NCBI GenBank assembly: GCA_023443145.1
Contig: JAEZVS010000053.1
Location: forward strand, 1 to 17,256
Source of the DNA: Bacillota bacterium
GTDB taxonomy: Bacteria > Bacillota > Peptococcia > Peptococcales > Peptococcaceae
Direction of reading: 5' to 3'
Length of the DNA: 17,256 nt
The notes under the pieces are model-generated. The model saw only the letters and a program-made list of their open reading frames with translations, was not told the DNA's origin and did not search any database. Position 1 is the first letter of the stretch. Each line of letters starts with the position of its first letter. Made by a program: the position numbers and the translations under genes. Shown here in pieces: positions 6,149 to 13,201 of the stretch.

Positions 6149-6320
6149 AAAAAATATGGATGAGGGCTGCAAGAACGCACAAAGAGTGGCATCCAAGTAT
6201 GGTTATACCATTGTTTGTGATGAAGACGAAGTGGAAGAAGCAAAAAAAGTGGCCGATGGCTGCACCAATGCACAGGAAGTGGCATCCAAGTATGGTTACA
6301 CGGTTGTTTGCGACGATTGA
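6138..6320 (+). CDS. 60-residue peptide of two near-identical 31-residue units, unknown function
   Basis: I do not recognise this protein. The gene is convincing because AAAAGGAGGG sits seven bases before the ATG and a strong terminator follows. After a short head (MISEKNMDE), unit 1 reads GCKNAQRVASKYGYTIVCD (residues 10-28) and unit 2 GCTNAQEVASKYGYTVVCD (residues 41-59), 16 of 19 identical at a 31-residue period, joined by an acidic/basic linker. Each unit has two Cys 16 positions apart and looks like a short helix, an aromatic GY turn and a beta strand ending in acidic residues. The DNA is also duplicated: 6185-6205 and 6278-6298 are identical, 93 bases apart. There is no signal peptide or membrane segment, so the product is probably cytoplasmic, acidic and small. 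AxEVAxxYGY faintly resembles the end of Nif11-type leader peptides, but no modification enzyme is nearby. It could be a metal- or thiol-binding peptide, a RiPP precursor or a small regulator. Confidence 0.8.
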   Translation: MISEKNMDEGCKNAQRVASKYGYTIVCDEDEVEEAKKVADGCTNAQEVASKYGYTVVCDD

Positions 6321-6353
6321 TTCTTAAAAATTGCTGCATAGTTGCTACATAAT

Positions 6354-6397
6354 AAAGCGGACCGCACCCCTTTACGGCGTGTGCGGTCCGCTTTTTT
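6354..6397 (+). terminator. Terminator after the repeat-peptide gene
   Basis: Bases 6354-6367 and 6381-6394 form a 14-bp perfect stem, mostly G-C, with a 13-base loop and a run of T through 6397. It isolates the 60-residue peptide gene from the hydrolase gene downstream. Confidence 0.92.
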
Positions 6398-6450
6398 GCG
6401 AAAAATTCGATGTTTTTTCTGCAGTTTTTGACCGCAAAACCGTGGCCGGG

Positions 6451-6459
6451 TGTTATACT
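6451..6459 (+). promoter_or_regulatory. Extended -10 promoter of the hydrolase gene
   Basis: TGTTATACT (6451-6459) combines a TG extension with a TATACT -10. TTGACC (6428-6433) lies 20 bases upstream, too far for a standard -35, so recognition is probably through the extended -10. The RNA would start near 6466, just before GAGGAGG (6471-6477). Confidence 0.6.
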
Positions 6460-6484
6460 GAAGCCAAACTGAGGAGGCTTTTCT

Positions 6485-7561
6485 ATGAACAAGGATGTGT
6501 ATAAAAAAGCGGGCGTGGGCATAAGGCGATGCATTGTTTTTGCCTTGGGCATTGTTTTGGGGGCACGGACGATAAATTGGTTGTCGCTGAAGCAGCGGAG
6601 CAAAGACGGTATCAATGAGGGGAGGTATCGGACGCTTGGCGGACAGGAACAATTTGTGCGTTTTTTGGGTAGAAACGTCACCAATCCGGTCATTTTATAT
6701 CTTCACGGGGGGCCTGCGGCTCCCGACACCTACAGAACGTATGCTTTCGCTCGTTATCTGGCTTGCGATTTTACTTTTATCAGCTGGGATCAGCGAGGCT
6801 CCGGCCGTACCTATTTTAAAAACAGGCTGCAAGACCCCGGCAATCACTCTGCATCCTTTGCACAGGCCGTTGAAGATGTCGATCAACTGGTAGATGAACT
6901 GCGGACGCGGTTTCATAAGAAGAAAGTGATGATTATGGGCCACTCTTATGGTAGCAGCTTGGGCATGGCGTATGTGGCGGCACACCCGGAAAAAGTGTCG
7001 GCTTATGTTGGGGTGGCGCAAGTGCTATCATTTAAAGCCACGGACGGATACAGTTTCCGGAAGGCTTATGAAAAGGCGTTGAGAAAAGGGCATGATGCGC
7101 GGCCGATTAAAGAAGCCGTTCATCAATTTTATGCGGAGCTATCTTTGGATAGTTTGCTGCATTTGCGCCGTTTGACGGCAAACTATCATGAACACCGCAT
7201 CAAAGACAAGTCGGTGTGGCTGACTTTAACATCGCCCCATTTCGGCTTGTATGATTTACTTTGGTTGATTAAAGAAGCGGCATCTTTTAAAAAATACTAT
7301 GCTCTAAATAAAAAATTATTTCATGCCAGCTTGTCCTTTCATATCAAAAAAGTGGCCATCCCCGAAGACGTGCCTCTTTATTTTATTTCCGGAACCGATG
7401 ATTGGATATGCCCGGCCAAGCCTATTCAAGATTTTGTGGAGGGGTTGTCTGTTCAAGAAAAATCATTCACTGCCATCAAAGGCTGCGGGCACAATGTGCA
7501 GTATGCCGCTCCGCGAATTTTTGCGGATGCGGTGTGTAATTTATTAAGAAACGTTGATTGA
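6485..7561 (+). CDS. Membrane-anchored alpha/beta hydrolase, proline-iminopeptidase-like (S33)
   Basis: This 358-residue alpha/beta hydrolase has family S33 features. HGGP (residues 74-77, oxyanion loop) and SWDQRGSGRT are typical of proline iminopeptidases. GHSYGS carries the nucleophile Ser154. SGTDDW offers the acid (Asp305 or Asp306), and GCGHN holds His336. One hydrophobic segment near the N-terminus (about residues 16-31), flanked by Lys/Arg, suggests a membrane anchor or uncleaved signal. Classical soluble proline iminopeptidases lack this, and the chain is longer than their usual 290-320 residues. The start is the ATG at 6485, after GAGGAGG with seven bases between. The gene has its own promoter and appears monocistronic. 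The substrate could be a peptide or an ester; the sequence does not decide. Confidence 0.9.
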   Translation: MNKDVYKKAGVGIRRCIVFALGIVLGARTINWLSLKQRSKDGINEGRYRTLGGQEQFVRFLGRNVTNPVILYLHGGPAAPDTYRTYAFARYLACDFTFISWDQRGSGRTYFKNRLQDPGNHSASFAQAVEDVDQLVDELRTRFHKKKVMIMGHSYGSSLGMAYVAAHPEKVSAYVGVAQVLSFKATDGYSFRKAYEKALRKGHDARPIKEAVHQFYAELSLDSLLHLRRLTANYHEHRIKDKSVWLTLTSPHFGLYDLLWLIKEAASFKKYYALNKKLFHASLSFHIKKVAIPEDVPLYFISGTDDWICPAKPIQDFVEGLSVQEKSFTAIKGCGHNVQYAAPRIFADAVCNLLRNVD

Positions 7562-7662
7562 ATATGTCGCCTCAATGTGTCGATGGCAGCTCTTGTCGCA
7601 CAGAGTGTGACAATTTATATATCGCGGTGTGTATATGATATTAATCGGAAAGGATGGACATC

Positions 7663-9774
7663 ATGAGATGCAAAAAAATTTTTGGCGCCTTTTTTATGCT
7701 GAGCATACTTGCTTTTTTGCTGCCTTCAGGACTTTTGGCAGATGAGGGCGCAAACGCCTGGCATGCGGGTATTGGCAACGGATTGGAATGGCGTATTGAA
7801 AATCGCGGCATTGACGATGCCCAAGCTCTGGTGATTCGACTGGCGGAAGGTTGCAAAAGCGGTACGATGAAGGAATTTAGTAAATCGAGCGTTTTGCCCT
7901 GGGGAAACGAAATCACCTCTGTTCATCTTCCGGAAGGATTAACCAGAGTGGGCAATTATGCGTTTTATCGGTGTGATAAAATAAAAGGAACGCTTTATAT
8001 TCCGGCCTCAATCGACAGTTTGGGCATATCTTCTTTTCGCTTTACACGCATCACCGGTATACACTTTGCGCCGCATAGTGCGCTGAAGGTCATTGGTGAT
8101 GAGTGCTTTCGTTCTTGCTACAACTTAAAAGGCGTGTTGACTATTCCCCAAAGTGTGGCCTATATCGGCGATTATGCATTTTATCATGCGGGTTATGACG
8201 GCAATGGAACTGATGCAGGATCGATGCATCTCCGTTTTGAGGAGGGCAGCCAATTAAGAAGCATTGGCATGTATGCTTTTTCAGAGTGCCGTCGCTTAAA
8301 AGGGACCTTGGCGATTCCGGAAAATGTGACGGATATTCGAGAACAGGCTTTTTCAAATACGGGCATTCAGACTCTTCATATTCCAAAGCAGTCAACATTA
8401 AAGTTGATTTATCCCTCAGCTTTTTTTAAGTGTGATCAGTTGACCGGTGAGGTCACCATACCTTCATCTGTAAAGGCCATTGAATCTTATGCTTTTGCCG
8501 GCTCCGGCATCACCGGCGTTCAATGGATGGAACGGCCGAAGAATGGCGTGCCGTGTGTGATTTCTTATGCCGCTTTTAAGGATTGTGTCCGCTTGGAAGG
8601 TGTGTTTCGTGTGCCGGATGGTGTATCAGCCATAAAAAAAGGAGCCTTTCAAAATACGGGTATCACGCGCTTTGTTTTTGAGGGAGCGGCCCCTAAAACC
8701 ATCGAAGAAGAGAGTTTTCAAGGTGTGACAGCCGATGCATTTTATCCAGCGGCATATGGTTCAACGTATGACGATAAGAAAAGAAACTATGGGGGCGTTA
8801 TTACTTGGATGCCTTACGGCGTGCATATTGGTTTTGACACGCAAACGTCAGAGATTGCCAATCCCCAGGACATGATAACAGGCGAAGACGGTACGTTGAA
8901 GCTGTTGCCGGAGGTGAGCCGCACAGGCTATACTTTTGGGGGCTGGTATCGTGACGAACAGTGTACAGGCGATGCCATTACGACAGATACCGTTTTTGAT
9001 TCAGACACCGTCCTTTATGGAAAATGGACGAAAATCCGTCACACCGTCATCTTTGATGCTCAAGGCGGCAATGTCTTTCCAAATTCTGCACAGACGAATG
9101 AGCTAGGATGCCTGGATATGCTGCCGATACCGACAAAAGCAGGTTATGGTTTTGCTGGTTGGTACCGCGAGAAAAATGGTGCAGGAGCGGTCGTTTCGAA
9201 AACAACGGTCTTTGATACACCGGTGACCATCTACGCACAATGGATTGAGGATGATGCGGTGGAACCGGCGCCGCCGAAAAAGCACCCACATCATTCGCCT
9301 CAGACACTCCCCGAGAACCCAAGAACGGATTCGGATAAAGCAGACGATAAACAATGGCAACCCATCATTTTCTTTATCGACCGGGCAATATATCAACAGG
9401 GCGATAGGTACATGGCAATGGATGCGGCGCCGTTCATTTATGAAAACCGCACCATGTTGCCGGTGCGTTATGTGGGTGAGGCCTTGGGCATGCGTGTGGA
9501 TTATGACGAAGCTTTCCGTACCGCGACACTCAGCAGCGCCCATCGGCGGATAAGCATCCATATCGATAAAGCCGATATGCGACTCAATGGCACACCGGTA
9601 CTCTTGGCGGTGAAACCGGCCAACGTCAACGGGCGCATCTATCTGCCCATCGGTTTGTTGGCAGATGCTCTGGGCATGACCCGCGACAATCCTTCTTCCG
9701 GTCAAGACATCACCTATGATAAAGACGCACGCAGCGTGCGCATCACCGGCACGATGGCGGAGGCCTCTTTCTAA
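7663..9774 (+). CDS. Secreted BspA-like leucine-rich protein with InlB B-repeats and a stalk domain
   Basis: This surface or secreted protein of about 703 residues has four parts. The first is a signal peptide (KK, then IFGAFFMLSILAFLLPSGLLA, cut before DEG). The second is a run of BspA-type leucine-rich repeats (LRR_5; about residues 80-375) recognised by recurring 'YAF/SYAFAGSGI', 'L.G...IP..V..I...AF' text. The third is two InlB-type B-repeats (about 385-528) with GYTFGGWYRD...LYGKW and GYGFAGWYRE...IYAQW. The fourth, after a Pro/His-rich linker, is a C-terminal copper amine oxidase N-terminal-like 'stalk' domain (about 566-700) with NRTMLPVRYVGEALGMRVDYD and a second LPIGLLADALG copy. Such LRRs usually mediate adhesion to host or bacterial surfaces. 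There is no LPXTG or SLH anchor. I prefer ATG 7663, nine bases after GGAAAGG, over ATG 7654, which touches it. A weak promoter, TTGTCG-17-TATATA (7593-7621), may serve it. Confidence 0.92.
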   Translation: MRCKKIFGAFFMLSILAFLLPSGLLADEGANAWHAGIGNGLEWRIENRGIDDAQALVIRLAEGCKSGTMKEFSKSSVLPWGNEITSVHLPEGLTRVGNYAFYRCDKIKGTLYIPASIDSLGISSFRFTRITGIHFAPHSALKVIGDECFRSCYNLKGVLTIPQSVAYIGDYAFYHAGYDGNGTDAGSMHLRFEEGSQLRSIGMYAFSECRRLKGTLAIPENVTDIREQAFSNTGIQTLHIPKQSTLKLIYPSAFFKCDQLTGEVTIPSSVKAIESYAFAGSGITGVQWMERPKNGVPCVISYAAFKDCVRLEGVFRVPDGVSAIKKGAFQNTGITRFVFEGAAPKTIEEESFQGVTADAFYPAAYGSTYDDKKRNYGGVITWMPYGVHIGFDTQTSEIANPQDMITGEDGTLKLLPEVSRTGYTFGGWYRDEQCTGDAITTDTVFDSDTVLYGKWTKIRHTVIFDAQGGNVFPNSAQTNELGCLDMLPIPTKAGYGFAGWYREKNGAGAVVSKTTVFDTPVTIYAQWIEDDAVEPAPPKKHPHHSPQTLPENPRTDSDKADDKQWQPIIFFIDRAIYQQGDRYMAMDAAPFIYENRTMLPVRYVGEALGMRVDYDEAFRTATLSSAHRRISIHIDKADMRLNGTPVLLAVKPANVNGRIYLPIGLLADALGMTRDNPSSGQDITYDKDARSVRITGTMAEASF

Positions 9775-9833
9775 GGACCGTAGTCGGCCTCTGTTGGGAT
9801 TGGCGGATTGGAGGCCTTCTTTCATTTTTGCGG

Positions 9834-9862
9834 CCCCTCCTTTTACAGGAGGGGATTTTTTT
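9834..9862 (+). terminator. Terminator of the leucine-rich protein gene
   Basis: CCCCTCCT (9834-9841) and AGGAGGGG (9847-9854) form an 8-bp stem with a 5-base loop, followed by seven T residues (9856-9862). A second, looser inverted repeat, GGCCTC/GAGGCC (9786-9791 and 9811-9816), precedes it, so termination may be two-step. Confidence 0.9.
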
Positions 9863-9954
9863 GCTCTGAAAGTTAATTGAGGGTTACTATTTATGGCATT
9901 ATATGCTACACTCTTTGAAATAAGAATGTACAACTTTTTTATGGAGGTGATGTG

Positions 9955-10539
9955 ATGATACAAAGACGCCGCCGGGCCGTGCGCGATTTTGCGCGTTTCA
10001 AACCGTATTTGTCGACAAAAGCATATACCGAAGCACGGGCGCTTTATTTGGCGCTTTTGGATCTGCCCGTGTCAAAGGCCAACCGCACACACTGCCATCA
10101 CATGATTTTTCCTTATATTGCGGTCTATAAAACGCTGTCTGGCTGCGAACAAGATGCATTGGCCCATGTCCATGCCATCATGACGCATCAAAAGGTCGCG
10201 CCGGCTAATCGCCTGTTGCGGCGTATTTTTCGATTGCCCGGATTGTATCGATTGTTTCCGCAGATGGTGCGCTTGAGCTTGAAAACTACTTATAAAGAAA
10301 GTGGCGACGGATTCCAGAGAAAGGTTATTGTGCAGCGGCGCGATTGCATCTGCTTTCATATGTTGCGCTGTCCGTATCAGCGCTATTGTGCGGAACAGGG
10401 CGTGCCGGAACTTTGCGATGTTTTTTGTACCAGTGATGAGACGGTGATGGCGGATGTGCATCCTCGCCTTATCTTTGAGCGCAGTCAGACTTTGGGGCGC
10501 AGCGGAGAATGCTGCGACTTTTGCTACCGGGTGATTTAG
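9955..10539 (+). CDS. ATC hydrolase family protein (L-2-amino-thiazoline-4-carboxylate hydrolase-like)
   Basis: This protein of about 194 residues resembles the L-2-amino-thiazoline-4-carboxylic acid hydrolase family (PF14196). The diagnostic half is C-terminal and Cys-rich: CICFHMLRCPYQRYC, then ELCDVFCTSDE, HPRLIFERSQTL, and the closing CCDFCYRVI. The N-terminal half is basic and helical, starting MIQRRRRAVRDF. The founding activity opens the ATC ring to N-carbamoyl-cysteine, but most Bacillota members are uncharacterised, so the reaction here is uncertain. I place the start at ATG 9955, seven bases after GGAGG; a GTG at 9952 is in frame. A possible promoter is TTGAGG (9877-9882), 17 bases, TATATG (9900-9905). 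It stands alone between the leucine-rich protein and the methyltransferase genes and ends with TAG. Confidence 0.78.
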   Translation: MIQRRRRAVRDFARFKPYLSTKAYTEARALYLALLDLPVSKANRTHCHHMIFPYIAVYKTLSGCEQDALAHVHAIMTHQKVAPANRLLRRIFRLPGLYRLFPQMVRLSLKTTYKESGDGFQRKVIVQRRDCICFHMLRCPYQRYCAEQGVPELCDVFCTSDETVMADVHPRLIFERSQTLGRSGECCDFCYRVI

Positions 10540-10644
10540 GCGAAAAGGCTAAGACTTGCCTTATATCACGGGAGGCAGGTATTTTGTCCATGTGTGGCAA
10601 GGAGCTGCCAATTATAAAAATAAACGAATGAAAGGATGTGCTTT

Positions 10645-11439
10645 ATGAAAAAACCGAACTACAAGAATTGGGTTCCTTTTGAGATGTTGCTCGGTTTGTA
10701 CGGCAGTGTTGGCATCTTAAGCTTGTTCAGCGGGCTTTATGTGGCACACTGCAGAAAGGCAAACAAGGGCATATCTTTTGCTCTGCTATTGGTTTTGACG
10801 ATGCCCATTCTGGTGTTGGCTGCTCTGGGGTGTCGTTTGACTTGGATGTACCGTGCGTTTTCGTATAAAGGGAAAAAAAGAATATCGGCCTATATTCTAG
10901 ACTATGTGGCTGCGCATGTATCCATACCTGATGGAGGCACGGTACTGGATGTGGGATGCGGCAGCGGAGCACTTACTATTATGCTGGCCAAGCTTTATCC
11001 TGAAGCCACAGCAGTGGGGCTTGATTGCTGGTCGGGAGGCTATCGTTCTTACAATCAAAAACTCTGTGCAGACAATGCTCGGGCAGAAAATGCAGACAAC
11101 GTGATGTTTATTGAAGGGGATGCACAGCATTTACCCTTTGCCGATGAACAATTCGATGCAGTGGCGTCGAATTATGTATATCATAACATCAAAAAAGCCG
11201 ATAAGCAGGCAGTGGTGCGTGAAACATTGCGGACCCTTAAAAAAGGCGGCAGCTTTGCCATCCACGATATTATGCATCCGTCGGCGTATGGCGATGTTTC
11301 TGATTTTGCATCTGCCCTGCACAGGGAAGGTTTTGCAGAAGTTCACCTTGTGGACACCACCGAACATTTGCTTGAAAACAAGTGGCAGGCACGGCTTCTT
11401 ATGTTGAACCATTCTTACTTGCTTTACGGAAAAAAATAA
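10645..11439 (+). CDS. Membrane-anchored class I SAM-dependent methyltransferase
   Basis: A 264-residue protein with two hydrophobic segments near the N-terminus (about residues 7-31 and 34-56), then a Rossmann-type methyltransferase domain. Motif I is VLDVGCGSGA (residues 100-109). A GLDCW acidic motif, a GDAQHLPFADEQFDAVASN motif-II/III region, and the LRTLKKGGSFAIHDIM post-motif follow in the order expected for a UbiE/type-11 methyltransferase. The catalytic domain is therefore held at the cytoplasmic face of the membrane. The methyl acceptor is unknown; a lipid or small hydrophobic molecule would fit the anchor. I start at ATG 10645, giving MKKPNYKNWVPFE, with AAAGG (10631-10635) upstream; ATG 10636 touches that site. 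The 105 bases before it contain short inverted repeats (TTGCCT...AGGCAG and TGGCA...TGCCA) but no promoter I trust. Confidence 0.88.
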   Translation: MKKPNYKNWVPFEMLLGLYGSVGILSLFSGLYVAHCRKANKGISFALLLVLTMPILVLAALGCRLTWMYRAFSYKGKKRISAYILDYVAAHVSIPDGGTVLDVGCGSGALTIMLAKLYPEATAVGLDCWSGGYRSYNQKLCADNARAENADNVMFIEGDAQHLPFADEQFDAVASNYVYHNIKKADKQAVVRETLRTLKKGGSFAIHDIMHPSAYGDVSDFASALHREGFAEVHLVDTTEHLLENKWQARLLMLNHSYLLYGKK

Positions 11440-11451
11440 TGTATAGCATGA

Positions 11452-11486
11452 GATGACGGCAGCAGGGCCGTCGTCTTTCTTTTTAT
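11452..11486 (+). terminator. Terminator of the methyltransferase gene
   Basis: GATGACGGC (11452-11460) pairs with GCCGTCGTC (11467-11475), one G-T pair, loop AGCAGG, followed by the T-rich TTTCTTTTTATC. It separates the methyltransferase from the pilus/secretion operon. Confidence 0.82.
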
Positions 11487-11548
11487 CGGTTTTAAACTTA
11501 TTTAGGTTAAGGGCGCAAAGAGAGCCATGTTCTTATACATCAGCCCGG

Positions 11549-11577
11549 TTGAAAGCATTTTCAAGTTACAGTAGAAT
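11549..11577 (+). promoter_or_regulatory. Promoter of the pseudopilus operon
   Basis: TTGAAA (11549-11554), a 17-base spacer and TAGAAT (11572-11577) each match consensus at five of six positions. Transcription would begin near 11584, about 34 bases before the ATPase ATG. It is the only clear promoter before this tightly packed operon, so it probably drives all genes to the right edge. Confidence 0.7.
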
Positions 11578-11617
11578 AAAGAATAAATACGGGTACGGTT
11601 GATGAAGGGAGGCTGTC

Positions 11618-13201
11618 ATGACGGAACATTTATTGCCCGTTATGCGTCTTTTTTTAGAGGCATTGCTGTTGGACAACGACACAAAAAAGGATATAGAACG
11701 GCGCTTGATGTCAGGCGATGGCTTCGGTGATGTTATGGACCAATATATAAAAGACGCTTCTTGGCAGGATCTTTTAGAAGCACATGTCGGCTTGCCTTTT
11801 GTGCGCTTGGAAGGGCGCTCGTTACAAGTGCCGCAAGGTTGGACGTTTCGGGAAGCATTACATCAGCATGTGGGAGAATATAGGGATATGGAAGGAGCTG
11901 TGGTGGTAAGTGCAGCGCCTCTTTCAGATGAGGTATCGTCCCGCTTGAAGAGGGATAGTGGCCTGAAGTTCGTTTTGGGCGATGCCCAGGAAATTGATGT
12001 CGGACTTTTACGCCAGAGGTTTCAAGGCGGCGGACAGTCGAAAAAAATTACCGGCACGCCCTTTTCTTTGAACGAGGAAAGCTCTGATTTGGATGGCTTG
12101 ATCAGGGAGCTCATTTGGCAAGCGCTGGTTCGTCGGGCATCAGATATTCATTTGGAAGAAAATGATCAAGCTTCGGTACGCTTGCGCATGGATGGTCGGC
12201 TCCTGCCTTTGTGGACGTTGGATGGCGGATTGATGGCGCAAATGATCAATCGCTTGAAGCTTCTAAGCGGCATGAATTTGGGTGAGCGGGTATTGCCTCA
12301 GGATGGCCGCTTTACAGCGGTCACAGACGAAGGTCTTTTGGATGTGCGTACAGCAGCGCTCATGCCCCGCACCGGAGAAAAAATGGTGCTCCGCCTTTTG
12401 CCGCGACAGTTTCGCGCCCGACGTTTGGAAGCTTTGGGCCTTTCCGAATCCGGGGCTGAACGTCTGCGCGAGCTTTCGAAGGCGCTGCATGGTCTGTTGG
12501 TTTTTTCGGGGCCGACCAATAGTGGTAAAACCACCTTGCTGTACACCCTTCTGTCAGATATTTGCACCCGCCCTTTATCGGTTTATAGCATTGAAGATCC
12601 CATTGAGGCGGCGGTTGACGGGGTGTCTCAAATTCAGATTAATACCAGCCGCCATTTCGACTATGAAGAGGCCCTGCGTGGCGTGTTGCGCATGGATCCG
12701 GATGTGGTGATGGTTGGGGAACTGCGTGATGAGAAAAGCGCGCGCATGGCGGTGCGCGCAGCGTTGACCGGACATTTGGTGCTCACCACCTTGCATACGT
12801 ACGATGCCCAGTCGGTGGTCAGCCGTTTGGAAGATTTGGGTGTTTCTCGCGAACTCCTGGCCAATGGTCTGTTGGCCGTGATCAATCAGCGTCTGATGGC
12901 TGCCGCCTGTCCGGATTGTGCCGGGAGCGGAAAAGCGGCAGACGGTTTTTGTACCGCGTGCGGCGGCAGTGGTCGCCGTGGGCGTCTTCTTGTGCACGAA
13001 TGCTGGGAGATGGACGACATCGCACGTGCCGATATCAGGAGCGGTCTGGATCCGCTGCGCTTGCGCGAACAGGCAGTGGCCCGAGGCTTTGAGACCTTGG
13101 CTGATGATGTGCGCCAAAAGCTGGCGGAAGGTCGTTTGATTGCCGATGAATGGATGCAGGCTCAAAACGGGGGAGAGGGTCATGGCTCATTACCGTTATA
13201 A
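11618..13201 (+). CDS. GspE/PilB-type assembly ATPase
   Basis: This 527-residue hexameric ATPase powers assembly of a type IV pilus-like or type II secretion pseudopilus at the cytoplasmic membrane. It has an N-terminal regulatory domain (about residues 1-140) and a nucleotide-binding domain with RASDIHLEE. Walker A is GPTNSGKTT (Lys304), the Asp box lies around SIEDPIEAAVDG, Walker B is DVVMVGELRDE (residues 362-372), and the His box is TGHLVLTTLHT (384-394). The zinc-binding tetracysteine motif is intact: Cys431/434 (CPDC) and Cys445/448 (CTAC). With an N-terminal domain and zinc site it is closer to PilB/GspE than to the shorter ComGA of Bacillus. The start is ATG 11618, after AAGGGAGG. 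Its last 20 bases overlap the next gene, so the two are translationally coupled. I leave the symbol blank because the sequence does not show whether the machine is for DNA uptake, pili or secretion. Confidence 0.95.
   Translation: MTEHLLPVMRLFLEALLLDNDTKKDIERRLMSGDGFGDVMDQYIKDASWQDLLEAHVGLPFVRLEGRSLQVPQGWTFREALHQHVGEYRDMEGAVVVSAAPLSDEVSSRLKRDSGLKFVLGDAQEIDVGLLRQRFQGGGQSKKITGTPFSLNEESSDLDGLIRELIWQALVRRASDIHLEENDQASVRLRMDGRLLPLWTLDGGLMAQMINRLKLLSGMNLGERVLPQDGRFTAVTDEGLLDVRTAALMPRTGEKMVLRLLPRQFRARRLEALGLSESGAERLRELSKALHGLLVFSGPTNSGKTTLLYTLLSDICTRPLSVYSIEDPIEAAVDGVSQIQINTSRHFDYEEALRGVLRMDPDVVMVGELRDEKSARMAVRAALTGHLVLTTLHTYDAQSVVSRLEDLGVSRELLANGLLAVINQRLMAAACPDCAGSGKAADGFCTACGGSGRRGRLLVHECWEMDDIARADIRSGLDPLRLREQAVARGFETLADDVRQKLAEGRLIADEWMQAQNGGEGHGSLPL

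Noticed and set aside
6166..6317. Two-unit repeat as a CRISPR array or satellite
   Set aside because: There are only two copies, the period is a multiple of three, and the frame and amino-acid pattern are preserved, so it is a coding duplication.
6142..6693. 183-codon minus-strand frame across the repeat-peptide gene and the hydrolase start
   Set aside because: It runs through a terminator and a promoter, and its apparent repeat simply mirrors the duplicated DNA of the plus-strand gene.
9103..9963. 286-codon open frame on the minus strand opposite the leucine-rich protein
   Set aside because: It is antisense to a gene with clear domains, has His/Arg-rich low-sense composition and no ribosome binding site; it is a shadow frame.
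12575..13183. 202-codon minus-strand frame inside the GspE gene
   Set aside because: It covers the Walker B, His box and zinc-motif coding region on the other strand; composition and lack of signals mark it as a shadow.
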